DNA of 64,000 nt from Owenia fusiformis (GCA_903813345.2 CAIIXF020000003.1:16382931-16446930); one strand, 5' to 3'. Shown: positions 41,073 to 54,625, counted from the first letter of the stretch. Notes: generated from the letters alone by a model not told the origin. A program made the numbers and translations.

Positions 41073-41873
41073 TATCACACCAAACTAGTTTTCACTACGT
41101 TCTCGAAAACGGGCTTCAACTGTGTAGGCTACGAGCGGACTGGACGTAGACCGTTTTGGGTCTATTTACAAACGCCATCGCCGGAACGTACTTGAATGGG
41201 TAGGTCCTCTAGAACTTAGAACATGCTCAAAATGTTCTCGTGATCCATACGTTCTACAATTTGAACGCAGTGACAACGTACTAACGACGAGCTGGACGTA
41301 CTACGAACGGAACCGTCGTACATCAATCCTACTAGGGACGTTTTAACAACGAGTTGAACTGTCTGAGGACGGATTGAGAACGAGGTTAAACTAATTGCAA
41401 ACGGGTTTAAATTGATTAAGAACGTATTTAAGACTGCTTATGAACGAGTAAGCAAAAATATCTATGATATCACACCAAACAAGTTGCCTTCTTCAAAACT
41501 GGTTTTAAACTGTGTGCGAACGGAATGAACGTAACTGCAACTTTCTAAGATCTATTTACGAACTTCATGAACGTTCTCAGACGGGAAGGTGATTTTAGAA
41601 TTTTGAATCGATTCAAAATCCGATGGCGACCATACCGTTCTGTAATCAGGTCATGATGACCTTCTAGACTAAGTGACGCGTTATACGACGTTGCACACCG
41701 ATGTGGTGTGACCTGAACGAATTGCGAATGAGATGGACGTATTGAAGACTGTTTATGAACGAAGTAGCTAATTATTTTAGACATATTTCCCGATCACAGC
41801 CAGATTGAGCCCGTTTTACGACGTCTTCGTAGGACTGGCAAGAACGGGCCTGAAGAACTAGTTTGGTGTGATA
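41073..41873. mobile_element. MITE-like element(s) with TATCACACCAAACTAGTT ends
   Basis: The left end TATCACACCAAACTAGTT (41073-41090) and the right end AACTAGTTTGGTGTGATA (41856-41873) are perfect inverted repeats. A further left-type end (TATCACACCAAACAAGTT) at 41468 suggests one element inserted beside or into another. The interior is rich in GAACG/ACGTTC motifs. Confidence 0.7.
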
Positions 41874-41879
41874 TTACAT

Positions 41880-43320
41880 TTATCTGGGAAATATCAAATG
41901 GTGAACGCCATGAATTTACAGAGTTTACTGCATTTAAAGATTACTGGGTTTTAAGTCTACAGATTTTATGTACATTTTTATAGGGTTATGTTATAATCAG
42001 AGTAGAGTGCGCCATAGTTTGAGTGAGATTAAGCTTAAACATGTTAAAGCATGAGATAAGCATTAATTACTTGTACTATAACTGGGATTTATAATATGAT
42101 GTTTTCAAATAATATATTGTTTGTGTAATTGCAGGATACAGTTCCACCGGGACATATGTACAAGTCACAGTTGTAATAAACGACATCATCAACAACAAAT
42201 AAACGCGTTGTAAGCAGAATCCCCACGACGTTTTTTCTCACAAACGTGTATCAGTATCATATGTTTTAGAAAATGTACATGGTTGCGAAAAAATACCCCA
42301 GAAGACAACAGAATCGTCGATTTAATTCCTCACTTAAGTTACATAAACGGTTTGGGTTAAAAGTGCAGATCTTAACTGTTCGACGTTCCGACATTTTGTC
42401 ACCGAAACGAACCAGCGTAATCGAGTGGATCACCAGTGTATTATTTCCTTGAATTATTATGTATATTGTTACTCGAGTCTCTAGCCAATACTTGGCTAGA
42501 GGGGATTCATCTGGAATACTGTGAACTCTATTTGAAAAAAGCTGCCGGGGTGTCATAAATTTATTGAATATTTTAAAAATCGCCAGATAAATAAATCATT
42601 AATCAAACCGGACCCAGCTCAAATCCTTGATGAGATATGACATGATTTCATCAGGATTTCGTCTAAAATTAAAACAAAATGGCTCCAAGAAAAATGGCGA
42701 TGTTCGAAAACTGGACGAAATGTCGTTACGTCTGACATTAGTAACTGGCTGTAAATTCTAAGTTAGCGATCCAGAAGATGTGAACTAATACACTGATCAC
42801 TTTGTGTGTGTTTTGGAATTTTTGGTGAGGTAATAAGACCAAAACTCGCAATTCAAATTGTGATGTGGAAAAATGGCGGACATATGATTTCAAATTTTAT
42901 GATTACGACATTACCAGTTGTTCATGCAGGAATATATCTGTACTGGAAGGCCACGATACAGTGGCCTTAGAAGAAGGTAAGTATATTGTATATGCTATTA
43001 TGGTACTATGGTATGAAAATAATTATTGCATTAACACTTGTTTATGTGTTAAGGAAGGTGAATAGACAAAACAATTAACATAACCTAAATTAGATTTTAT
43101 TCAAATTAATAATAATTCATACATGTACTATGCTAAAAAGCTTAAAATTTAAATATACTGTTTAACATATAATGAATAAATATTAAAGTGCAATATAGTA
43201 GTTTCATTTTGTTTTCTACATTTACAGTTGTATCGTCGGTTATATGATGTACCAACTAACTATAATTACAATGACTGTGCAAATAGGGTATTCACCCGTT
43301 CAAAGACAAAATACTTGTAA
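41880..43320. other. No gene supported; candidate splice-like signals only
   Basis: An open frame at 42865-42980 runs into GTAAGTAT and TTGCAG precedes 42135, but neither neighbouring sequence gives a recognisable protein. Confidence 0.3.
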
Positions 43321-43329
43321 AAAAGTTAT

Positions 43330-43640
43330 AGTTATATAAATATGGATTGCATGCAACATAAAACTAAAATGAACTGTGATATATGTAATATTTGATACAT
43401 ATGATAAATATTTTTTAATTCTATTGATGTGAATAGCTCTGAATACTTGTGTACCTGTGTGTCTAAGTTCTTCATAAGAATTGCACTGTAGAAGAAAGTG
43501 TATCTCGTCCTCAACAGTGTGATTGTCACAGTGACATCGACGATCCTGGAGTGGGGTATTGCGATAACGTCCAGTTTCAACCTTCAATGGGAGTGCTCCG
43601 CCTCTACGTTGGCTGCTTTGTGTTCGCTCCTTGACATGTT
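43330..43640 (-). mobile_element. LINE ORF2 C-terminal fragment
   Basis: The minus-strand frame contains LKVETGRYRNTPLQDRRCH and HTVEDEIHFLLQCNSYEELR, the cysteine-containing C-terminal segment seen in many non-LTR retrotransposon ORF2 proteins. It is a short relic without the reverse-transcriptase core. Confidence 0.65.
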
Positions 43641-43868
43641 AATACAAGTATAATGGGCGGATTCTACAGAGTGTGTTTTAAACAGTCTATACAGTATGCT
43701 CGTAATTTGTTGCAATTTGGGCTATTTCTATCGTCCCAAAGACTGTTGTACCATTCGACGTGACCTGCCCGTATACACATTAAATTGATCATAAAGCTGC
43801 TGAGCTGGGCGATGTATTAATTCGGGTATGGATCCCTGGTACTTCAATATCGAAATACTGACACCAGT

Positions 43869-44219
43869 ATGGATCCTTTAACCAATATAAAATACGAATT
43901 ACATATATTGAATTCCAACCAATGTCGCAAACTGAATACGTACAAAATATTTAAAAGCAATTTCAGGTTCGAACCATATTTAGATTCAATTTCAAATGGG
44001 CATTTACGACGAAGTCTAACAAAGTTTCGTATCAGTAACCACAAATTAAAAATAGAAACGGGTAGAAACGAACGCCCAAAATTAAAAATCGATGAAAGAA
44101 TTTGCGAGGTGTGCAATTTAATAGAAAACGAAAAACATATAATGCTTTCATGTAAAAAATATACTATATATAAAAAGCAAATGCTCGATAAACTTAAATC
44201 GAGAGATTCGGGCCCGTAA
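43869..44219 (+). mobile_element. LINE ORF2 C-terminal fragment (opposite orientation)
   Basis: The 116-codon frame includes KFRISNHKLKIETGRNERP and ERICEVCNLIENEKHIMLSC, homologous in pattern to the fragment at 43330-43640 but on the other strand and clearly diverged, so these are two insertions of related elements. Confidence 0.65.
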
Positions 44220-44499
44220 GACACTTTTCTCCAAGGGGATGCGGTTTTTAATAAAGAGAAAATAAAATTGTCATTTTTTCCACGTAAATCAAATCGCGTT
44301 AGTCAGAGGGGGAGGGGGCAGTTACTCTCCATATTAAGGCCACTCAGTCTATTTTGTAGTATTTTATTGTTTTCGTATTGTTTTAAGACTAAATATTGTA
44401 TGGGCAATTTGGAGAAACATTGGAATAGGGAGGATGTGCTAAAAGGCAATAGAATCAATTTCAAAAAATTCTGATTTTTTTAATCATTTTCCTCTTAGA

Positions 44500-46200
44500 T
44501 GAGCGAGTGGGCAGCACATGAAAATTTTACTAATTCAAGATGCTGTCTGGTTAATTCAGAGCAATTTAATGTGTTTGAGTAAATGAATGCTTTAGTTTTT
44601 GGGATGCAGTGTCAGGATTATTTATGATTTCATTATGCCACTTGGTGATTTCTGGGCACTTTTAAAGTGTTTAAAATCAACAAATGGAACTTCCAAACAT
44701 TCCCAATTGTTTTGTGGGAGTGCGAGGAGTGCCCCCCCCCTTAGAAAATTTTACACTTCCGAGATGCTATTTGGTGCTTTCTGGGCACTTGTATGAGTCA
44801 ATAAAAAATGTGTTTCAATTTTTTGGAGGGGGGGGGGGGTGTCAAAGAGGATAAAAGGGTGAGGTGGGGTGGGGATGCCAGAGGGGGAGCAAGGGGTTTT
44901 CCCTCAGAAACATTGACCATTTCAAGGTGCTATTTGATGATGTCTGGGCACTTTAAAAGTGACTCTGACATAATACATGAAATTCATATTTTTTCAATTG
45001 TTTTGTGGGGGATGTGATAGGTGACCAACTCTCCTTGAAAATTTTACAATTTTAAGATGATATTCGGTGCTTTCTGGGCACTTTTAAAGTGTATGAGTGA
45101 ACAAAAAAATGAACATTGAACAACAATCACAATTGTTTCAAATTTTGGGGGTGTCACAGGGAAGGGTACCAAAGGGGAGGTAGGGTTGGGGTTCCAGAGG
45201 GGGGAGGAAGTGGTTGTCCCCCATATCTGTCCCCAGAAACATTGACCATATAGAGGTGCTATTTGATGAAGTCTGGGCACCTAAAATGTGTCTGAGACAA
45301 TACATGAAATAAATTTAGAATTTTTGTCAATTGTTTTGTGGGGGATGTGAGGGTTGGCCTACTTCCTTAGAAAATTTTAAAATTTAAGATGCTATTTGGT
45401 GCTTTCTGGGCATTTTTAAAGTGCATGCATGAGTCAATAAAAAAGATTAATTCATATTTTTTCTATTTTGGGGAGGGGGTGTCCAAGGGGGCGGGGTGTC
45501 CGAAGGGGGTGTCCAAGGGGGGGGGGGTGTCCGAGGGGGAGGTGGGGTGAGGATGCCAGAGGGGGAGCAAGTGTTAGTCCCCCACGGCCAAGAAACATTG
45601 ACTATATCAAGGAGCTATTTGAAGATGTCTGGGCACTTTAAAAGTGTCTGAGATAATACATAAAATAAATTCAGAACTTTTCAATTGTTTTGTGGGAGGG
45701 TGTGAAGGGTGGCCCACTCCCCCTAGAACATTTTACAATTTTAAGATGCTATTTGGTGTTTTCTGGACACTTTCAAAGTGTATGAGTCAACAAAAAAAGA
45801 GACGAAAAAATCAATTTTTTTTTTTTGGGGGGGGCGGGCGTCCAAGGGGGGGGGGGGGTGCGTCCAAGGGGGGGGGGTGCCCGAGGGGGAAGTGGGGTAT
45901 GGATGCCAGAGGGGGAGCAAGTGTTAGTCCCCCAGAAACATTGACTATATCAAGGAGCTATTTGATGATGTCTGGGCACTTTAAAAGTGTCTGAGACAAT
46001 ACATAAAATAAATTTAGAACGTTTCAATTGTTTTGTGGGGGGGGGTGTGAAGGATGCCCCACTCTCTATAGAAAATTTTACAATTTTAAGATGCTATTTG
46101 GTGCTTTCTGGGCACTTTCAAAGTGTATGAGTCAATGTAAAAAAATTTCCCCAAAAAAATTTTTTTGGGTGTCAGAGGGAGGTGCGGTCGCACCCATCGC
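44500..46200 (+). repeat. G-rich tandem repeat, about five units of 340-360 bp
   Basis: Units share GATGTCTGGGCACTTTAAAA, AATTGTTTTGTGGG, AGATGCTATTTGGTGCTTTC and GATGCCAGAGGGGGAGCAAG. Each holds a G-run cluster (up to 12 consecutive G, for example 45847-45858) with quadruplex potential. Frames through it are artefacts. Confidence 0.85.
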
Positions 46201-46884
46201 ACCCCCCCCCCCATCTGACGGCAATGAGATTGAAATTGTAGCAGAATTTATTCATAAATGTAATATAACATAGAAGGGTGTGATATATGACATAAACAAT
46301 GGACGCGTATCACAATCACCATTAATGTGCTCATCCATGATACATATTGATTTGTTCATCTATTTACTTATTTATTTATTATTAAGTATTAATTGTGTGT
46401 GTTGTTATATATACTGTTTTCTGTTGTATTGATATATTGTAAAATTAGTGTTTACTTTGTGTACACTTAATCCTTTATGGGTATGCATGTGTAATAAAGT
46501 TCATAAATCTAAATCTACATACATTATGACGTTTGCAATAATACATAAAATGACAGGGGTTGTGTATAAAATGCACGGGGTGTCGAATTTTGGCTTGCAA
46601 CAGAAGATACCTCAAGAAAAGCCGGAGATTGCCGAAGATTTTCTTTGCACATGAAGTTGGCCGAGGGTACCACGAATGTGAAGAGGACGTCTCTAATTGG
46701 TCAAAAAGAGAGGCTCGGCATTCTCCGTTAGATTGAATCGGCATAATTCGGTTGTATGGTTTACCTTCGGTTGTATGGCTTACCTTCGGCTGCATGGCCC
46801 AACCTCGATTGAATTCTAAAGATGCTGTTACAAAATGCATGACCCAAGATTCTTAAGCTTTTACTCCTTTTAGTAGTAATAAGG

Positions 46885-47422
46885 TACAGGGTGCCCTAAC
46901 AAAAAGAACCCTCCAAAAATGATATAATTTCTTCAATTCATATGTAATCAGCTTCTTTTTTCATGTACAGAAAGTACAATCTATGGATGATAATTGTTAC
47001 ATCTCAAGCCGAAGTTCTGAGATTGCGTGGGGACACCATCTTCAGATAAAGAACCCCCTCCGCCAGATTTTTACTTTTAGGGACCAAGTGTATGAGACAA
47101 ATATCAAAACCATAGCTGACAAATAAGATCTGGCCCATATTCCAAGAGGAATGTGAAAGGGTAATCAACAACTTTGCCTTACTTAAATTCAAGTTTGCAT
47201 GCAAATTAATGGACGCGGAATGGACGTCATTGGGAACATGTACGCTCATAAAATTTTAACCACTTGATCATCGGAAATTGCCCTACATGTAGGCTGAGAC
47301 TAGCATAGATGTAGGTGCTTTCGAATTTTTTCTACTTTTAATGCGCAAAAGGAAAATCCTATATGTCAATAGACGAATAAGTAATTATGCACGGTGGGTG
47401 TCATTTTTGGTGTAACCCTGTA
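46885..47422. mobile_element. TA-flanked MITE-like element, about 538 bp
   Basis: The left end TACAGGGTGCCCTAAC and the right end (reverse complement) TACAGGGTTACACC share a short terminal inverted repeat like that of the 39798-40407 element, then diverge. Confidence 0.4.
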
Positions 47423-47429
47423 TTTTTTT

Positions 47430-49200
47430 AATCAAGTAAGTTAAATCATTTTTATCAGCACTTATTGAACGTGTACATATGCCTCATATTCCAGGGGCAT
47501 AGGAAGGTGTAAATTCAACACTACGCAAAAAAATCCCGCCAAAAATATGAAACAATTGTGTCAAATCTTCTTTATCAAAACGCCTATTTTATTGTCATTT
47601 TATGGCAATAGAGATTTTAAGCTTGCAATGTTTTCACAACCTAAATGTGAACGGAAATAATTAAGCGATGTATTTGTATGGGCGATTGGTCATACGTATA
47701 GGTTGGCGTTTCGATTTTATATGCAAGCTTAATATCCCTGAAACCCTTTTTAATGTGCTTAAAATGTTCGAATGATTTTCATCATTTAAAATCACCATGG
47801 AAAGCCGATCTTTTAAATCTCGACACAAATCATTCTCACTTTTCTTATGTCTCGAACGATAAAGACGATCGATTTCCAAATAACAATGAGAGATTTTTAA
47901 TCATTTTCGAATAATTGAATTGAGATATATATTATTGTCTGATTCCATCGTGTATAGTACCGTGCAATACGACACGAACAGATGAAAGAATCTAGCTTGA
48001 TTTAAAGAAACGCATTCGTGATCAATGATACAATTAATCCTAATGTCTACAACCAGTTTTTATAACACTAGTTCGCAAGACCAAATAAACCTCCCACCAC
48101 AAAGGTCAAATCGAGGTCAGCGTGACTTGGGGGGTGCCAAAAATGTTATATTTCATGAAAACAATAATCTATTATCTTTCAAATGAAATAAAAATCTAGG
48201 TAATAGCTTTTCTACAACTGAAATCAATGGAACGCGTAATTAGATAATTAACATTTTCAAGTTATTTTTGTCTTTAACATTCATATTTCAAGAAGTACTA
48301 CCAATAACAATAGGTGATTTAGTAAGAAAATAGATAATCGCTGACTTAACTATAATTTCTGTCTATGATTTTGCCTAGCAAAGGAATATAAATCGATATA
48401 GTGAAATTGAAAAATTGGGGGTAGGGGAGAATAAAAAATATACATCTAATTTAAAGAGGTTCATCATTATAATTAAACGATACCACAGTTTGCATAAGCA
48501 TTACGGAACATGCGCAAAAAATTGCAAAGGTATTCATCAAGTAGTTTTTGAAAAAAAAACTGTTTTTCTCTCGTGAAGAGAACGAGAATCACGAATATTT
48601 GGCGAAATTTTATTTTAGTTTTAAAATCCATAAGATAGTCAGTCAATAGCCTAGTGACTCGATTTTCATGAAATAAAGCATGTTGGTAAGAGAATTCAAT
48701 CTGTTAATTGATTATTTGCCAAACAGAGCAATAATGATTACTTTGCATTTTCTACAGTATTAGAATTGTAGAAACAAGGTATTAACTTTCAATATTTTAT
48801 TTTTCAAAAAGTGTCATTTATCTGTGGCCAAGGTTAGAAAAATAACAGAGGCACAAAAACATGCAAAAGAGTACTATTAAAAAATCGAGCATTTCATATG
48901 GTATCTACAAACATTTCTTTAGGCTAGTGTGCTCGAGATAACTTTTGCACAATACAATAAGAAAATATGAATAAAGAACATAGGTAAATTAATAAGCCTT
49001 TTTATTCTCACTTTTCAACACTACGCACTGGCGTTTTGGCGTACATTGTTCCTACGCCACTATAAAACATGAAAATCATTCGATATTGCATTGTTTAGAG
49101 TTGACCGGTGCACAAATATGTTGCATAATTAATGATAATGTGTGACGTCACCTTTCAACGTACCTCGAAATTTTAAGGACTAATTATTATTTATTCGCTA
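47430..49200. other. AT-rich stretch, no gene seen
   Basis: A 72-codon minus-strand frame at 47661-47879 (MEIDRLYRSRHKKSEND...) is the only protein-like one; I cannot place it. Confidence 0.35.
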
Positions 49201-49214
49201 AGTAAGATTATTAA

Positions 49215-49590
49215 ACTGTTAAAGCCTTATATGACCGTGACAATGCTTGCAAAGACTGTCATGACCGTGACAATGCTATATTATATTGCAAGGCCTGTCA
49301 TGACCGCGGTAATGTTAAAGCCCCGTATGACCGTGACAATGGTTGCAAGGCCTGCCATGACCGTGGTAATGTTAAGGCCTGATACGACCGTGACAATGCT
49401 TGTAAAGCCTACCATGACCGTGACAATGCTATATTATATTGCCGTATATATAGCTAGTATGACCGTCATAATGATTGAAAGGCCTGTCATGACCGTGAGA
49501 ATGTTAAAGCCTGTCATGACCGTGGTAAGGTTAAAGCCTGATATGACCGTGACAATAGTTGCAGGGCCTCTCATGACCGTGGTTGTATTT
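49215..49590 (+). repeat. 40-bp array, right inner block
   Basis: About ten units of ATGACCGTGACAATGCT / AAGGCCTGTCATGACCGTGG, the reverse complement of the left inner arrays. The 123-codon frame through it is a repeat artefact. Confidence 0.85.
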
Positions 49591-49859
49591 AAAGTAGCAT
49601 GAGAACACCGTAATGACAATTTTTCTTCGTGTTTAACTACCTTAATATGTAATTAAAGACTACTAAAATGTGTATTAATTTCACAACGAAACCCTAATTT
49701 TTAACTCATAAATAATTTGCGTACAAATATATCTCTACTATCATTCAAGGAGGTTCGATTCGAAAGCACATACTTTCTATAATGATCAATTAATAAGCCT
49801 TTATCCATAAAAAATACTAACAGTAACGGGTGAAACATGAAGGTCATCAATGTCATATA

Positions 49860-50057
49860 AAGGTTACGTCTGCGCCAGGCTTGCACGATTATACTACCAC
49901 GGTCATGACCGGCATTGCAATATAATACAGCATTGTCGCGGTTATACCAGGCTTTCACGATAACATTACCACGGTCATGGCAGGATCCTTGCGCTACTTA
50001 AAAAACACTAAATAACATGGTGACGGTTACGCCAGGCGTTAGTCTTGCAACAGATAG
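49860..50057 (-). repeat. Right inverted end of the putative 11-kb structure
   Basis: Reverse-complement match to 38945-39165, ending AGTCTTGCAACAGATAG. Confidence 0.7.
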
Positions 50058-50059
50058 GG

Positions 50060-53000
50060 TCTCGGAAAATTTCCTGCAATCAGGTCTGTCTCTATTTTTC
50101 TTCTGAGCTTTTGTGACCTCTTGATCCTTGACATCAAGTAATTCTTTGTTGAGTAACTGATACTTCTACCCCACTTATACAAACGATCTAGCCTGCAAAA
50201 TGCAGTTTTTAATCAATCATGTTTGTTTACATTATAAACCCTGAACCGGAACCTGCATTTTTCTGCACAAGACACGGATTTTTTGATTTTTCAAGCTAAA
50301 TTGGGATCGAAGTAACATTTGGTCTAGCCTGAATAAACACTTAAGCGTCAGCTTCGAATCTCTGCAATTCAAGCAATAGATAGACAGTGGACGTGCACTT
50401 ACCCTTCAATATTGTCGAACGCAGCAAAGTGTCTCTTCTTATTTCTGACATGCTTCCGCTTTAATGATCTTGACCTTTGACCTATATAGGCCCTAATGGC
50501 CAGAATGGCGCGAAGTTTGATATTCACGAAATTTGAGTGTACGAAAATGAACTCCTCTGGGGCTCTGACAACCGACCGTTCGGTGATTTCCATAAGTAGG
50601 CTAGTCTGAAAACAGGGATTGAGGGAAATGTGTTTAGCTTAGATACTATTTAAGGTAGGGGTAGGTACGAAAAATTTCGAACGGAATGCGTGACATATAC
50701 GTAATTCGCGTGAAAAGTCCGAACGAAATGCGTACATTTTTTTCCGGCGTTCGTATTTTTGCTGTGTAGACGATCTTTTTTAGAAATTTTTCTGCAGAAA
50801 TATTTTTGCTTGACAATTACCAGGTAAAATGCGTATTTGCGTGACATTTTCTGTCACGCAAAAATAACTGGCGTGACTTCAAATTCTTCAGCAAATGCGT
50901 GACAAATACGCAAATTGCGGGACAGTTGACAGGCCTGCCACTAGTCCAAAAAAACATTATCTTTGAACACCACAAGAATGGAAATATTGAACATATTGAT
51001 TGTCTCGCCAGGTTAAGAGGAAGAATATGTTTTAATATCGTACCATTGGTTTCCGAGTATGAGAAGTAACATTTTGAAATGCACCAGTTTTTCTGAACAA
51101 TTTTCATACATGGATGAGTTCATTTCTTGCTTATTAAGAACCAATTTTCTTAATTTTTTCAACAAAAAACACCGTCACAGGAGGATAAATGCAATTATAT
51201 TAGTGTGAATTATCACTTATTAAAAGACCTCTAAAAGTTAGTTCTAAATGACTCACGATATTTCGAACAAAAAATCTTTCAAAAGCCAGAAACCCGCTTT
51301 TTGAAATTAAAAAAAATACTAGGCCTAGTACATGTACATATCATGCTTTGATAACATTGGATGTGACTAAGCCAAGGTGGTTTAATCTTTATATGGGGGC
51401 TTTAAAACAAAAGGCGTTCAAAACAAGGGCATACATGCGCGCGTCCCATTAGACACGATATTCCTCAATCTTTAAAACATCCATTTACTATCATTTTAAT
51501 TTTAAATCACAATCCTTGTGTCAACGAGACAATCTAAAAATATTTGCCAATCAAGAAAAAATTACTTTTTGTTTTTGTCCTTTCACTTCATATTGCGAAT
51601 AGGCCTAGTAGCCTAATTCTGGCCGACCAAAACCACTAAACTGTCATTTTATCCATATATAGCGCACAAATTCCTTTGAATTTGGCAGTCGGTGATGGTG
51701 GAAAACTCAATGGGAAATTGGGAAAAATATTGACTTCCTTGCAAAAAAACTATAAATAAAATATAATATCATAATGACTTCCCAAGGATGTTCTTGTGTG
51801 TTACTCACTTCGAGAGCCATGTTCGATTTTGAAACTTTTATATCAAAATCTACATAGCTTTCGCAGAAAGTAACTTGTGTGGGTCATAATGGTATATATG
51901 CCATGATATGGAACACTAAACATTGGATTTTAAAAGAAATGTCATAAAAGAAATAATTGATACAGGGGGTGAAAACGCGTAGAGTATTTGAGTTCGAAAA
52001 CCAGGTGCACTCATGTAGTTTTATTTGGTACTCCGTAAACGTTTTGTAGCTGTGTTTCTACACTTGCCAATACGCGTAACACGTTCCAATTACTTTGAGG
52101 AAACATTCCATTATTATTAATTGACAGTCACTCATCTAGTTTTTCTAAAATGCGGGGTTACCTAAAGAAAATTTTTAATTATCGAACAAAAATTCCTTGG
52201 TACATTTATGAAAAACTAGAGCTTTGGGTGTCAAGTTGTGACAATTGCATGTTTCCCCGATGTTTTGGGAATGTGATGGGGCTATTGACGAGGAAGTGTT
52301 AAAAATACTTTCACAGAGAACAGGCCTTCCTAATTTTTGAAAAAGATGGCGATTTTTGTCGTATTCCCGTGTACTCCCCAAAAAGACGCGTTTCCATCCC
52401 CTGTAATGGAACAAATCTTGTTCTTGAGTTCAGTACTTTATTTGTGCTGTGTTACTGTCCTTTATCTGATTTTTTCCATGGAGAATTGATGATTTTTATA
52501 TTATGTAGATATTTTAAAACGCAGTACTTTGCCAATAAAACGTATTTCATGGCCTTTTTCTCCTTGGAAAATTGATGACTTTTATAGGTAGCCATTTACG
52601 GTACTTTCGTGGACTTTTCCATGTACATGTAGTTATGATGAATTTAAAAGGAAACATTTCCATAGTACTTTCTCTCTTTTACACTTTATTGGACTCATAA
52701 CTTTATTCCATGAAAAGTTAACTTGTTTTTAGGTAGGTATTTTGAAAATACAGTTGTTTGCCAAAAAACGCTAGTTTGCTCCTTGGAACTTTTATCATTG
52801 CTTGCTTGCTTTTGAGTAAATCAGAAAAACAAACACATCCAAATAGCAATCACAAGGGTCTGAAAGTACAATCGAAACGAAATGGCAGATAATTAGACGT
52901 GCGTCAAAATCGACAGTGTTATTGATTACTTTGGCATATATTGTGTATTTTCTTATAGTTTACCCTTGAATAATAGCTATGTTTAAATATTTTGTATAAA

Positions 53001-54365
53001 ATGTATAGATATGTGTTAGTAATCACTTAAACTTGGTATGTCATCCCATAAAATGTATACATTTCTCAGCAAAAAGTTTGTGTTTTTGCTTGAGTTTGTG
53101 TTTGTTTTGCTTGTACCCTTGCATAATTTGGATTTTGCCAGGACGCAAAAAGTGTCTAGCTACTTCTTATGGCTAATTGATTGTTTTTATACGTATGCAT
53201 TTCCAAAACACGTTTGGCTCATTAAACTTTATTTTCCAAGTAAAGACAAGGTTTAAGTTACAGCACGTTTTGACTGACAGTCCCAATATCTTGACACTAT
53301 AGATGCCTACTCCGCTGAAATGTTAACAATGTAAAATGTCTTGCAAAGTAATAGAGGGGGAGGGTTGACTTACTCCCCATGGAATGGTGTCCCAGTGTTA
53401 TTTCTCTGTAGTAATAAATTATACTATTCATTAGTTTCAGCTCATTATGGTTATCCAAATGCTAAATATAAACTATACAACACCTTTGGTGTGTTAATAT
53501 TAATCATTAATGGTGGTATGATAAAAAGAAGTAACGAACAATATAAAAAATATAGTTAATAATATCATTATTTCCAAAAGTACTATATAAAAGCACATTA
53601 AAAATACACAACATTCTCAAAGAAGTAAATCTGACGAACCTCTTTTTTAAGGCCTATAATACAGTATATTTCAATTAAAAATTGAATTCTCATAAGAAAA
53701 TTCAAGTTCAATAACTGGCTTCATACTATTCAGACACATCTAGTTATAAAGGCACATTCTTGATCAAACCAAATGAGTAGAAATACAATGTACAATGTAC
53801 TTCTCACCAGTACACCAGCTGTTTTACATATATTATAATAAATATACTAGATATGTACATTATGTACATTAACACAAGTTTCTTCCATTCAAGTACAGTA
53901 AAACCTGTAAGAATACTTAAATACTTATTAAAAGTACAGTATATGGGCCATGTTTCCGAAAAATGGCAAGATTTATAATTTATAGTAATACAAAAAGTAT
54001 TTGAAAGACTTGAATTATAATTCTTGACTATCAAGAAAACCTCTCTCAGAGTAGCATATCAAATCAAAAAAAAGTAAATGAGATTTTCCATCCTCAATAT
54101 ACATGTCATGATATAGGGAGAAAATCAATAAACTCAAGGACTGTGTTACACTTGCTAACTGTATATTGAATGCTCTTACTATGCTAGAATATTTTTACTC
54201 CCTATATCTTGACACTGTTAATCCTCATAGAGCCATTAGTCCACTAAAGCTGATACTTCAATACTAGCAGCTGACAGTCAGCGTCATAGTAAATGTCTAT
54301 GAAGGTTGAGATTTATATGATGCAGCAATGTGCACTATCCAGTTATCTTATACAATTCAGCTATA
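50060..54365. other. Long intergenic region, no gene supported
   Basis: A 64-codon minus-strand frame starting at 50593 meets a consensus donor (GTAAGTGCAC) at 50402, but no second exon was found. Degenerate units of about 100 bp (TTTTCCATGGAGAATTGATG, CTCCTTGGAAAATTGATGAC) occur at 52470-52800. A perfect 11-bp hairpin TTTGCGTGACA/TGTCACGCAAA lies at 50836-50862. Confidence 0.35.
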
Positions 54366-54369
54366 TACA

Positions 54370-54625
54370 GATATATGCACATTTAGTAGAGTGCACATGC
54401 AGCTTTATGCACAATGCAGCTATGTGCACAATGTAGCCATATGCACAATTCAGCTATATGCACAATGCAGCTATGTGCACAATGTAGCCATATGCACAAT
54501 GCAGCTTTATGCACAATGCAGCCATATGCACAATGCAGCTATATGCACAATGCAGCTATGTGCACAATGTAGCCATATGCACAATGCAGCTTTATGCACA
54601 ATGCAGCTTTTGCAAAATACAGCCA
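54370..54625 (+). repeat. 15-bp minisatellite (TATGCACAATGCAGC)
   Basis: About sixteen units, alternating CAGCTAT, TAGCCAT and CAGCTTT variants. The 115-codon frame through it (YAQCS repeats) is a by-product of the 15-bp period. Confidence 0.9.

Larger units (their letters stand above)
38945..50057. mobile_element. Putative 11-kb structure with long inverted ends and mirrored 40-bp arrays
   Basis: The left end CTATCTATTGCAAGACTTAC... (38945-39165) and the reverse complement of the right end (CTATCTGTTGCAAGACTAAC..., 50057-49860) match over about 200 bp, including CAAGGATCCTGCCATGACCG. Inside each end lies an array of about 40-bp units in the opposite orientation (39585-39800 and 40870-41045 on the left, 49215-49590 on the right), making the whole arrangement palindromic. 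I see no transposase; the interior holds MITEs, LINE pieces and a G-rich tandem array. Alternatives are two fold-back elements that happen to face each other. A third end of the same family begins at 63560. Confidence 0.45.

Noticed and set aside
42130-42985. Small exons suggested by TTGCAG at 42134 and GTAAGTAT at 42977
   Set aside because: The encoded pieces are very short and match nothing I know; splice-like motifs of this kind are expected by chance.
49231-49602. 123-codon frame with MTVTML repeats (and the similar one at 63677-63958)
   Set aside because: Translation of the 40-bp array, not a gene.
50403-50593. Minus-strand first exon of an unknown gene
   Set aside because: An open frame with a good donor exists, but no continuation was found and the downstream sequence is repetitive.
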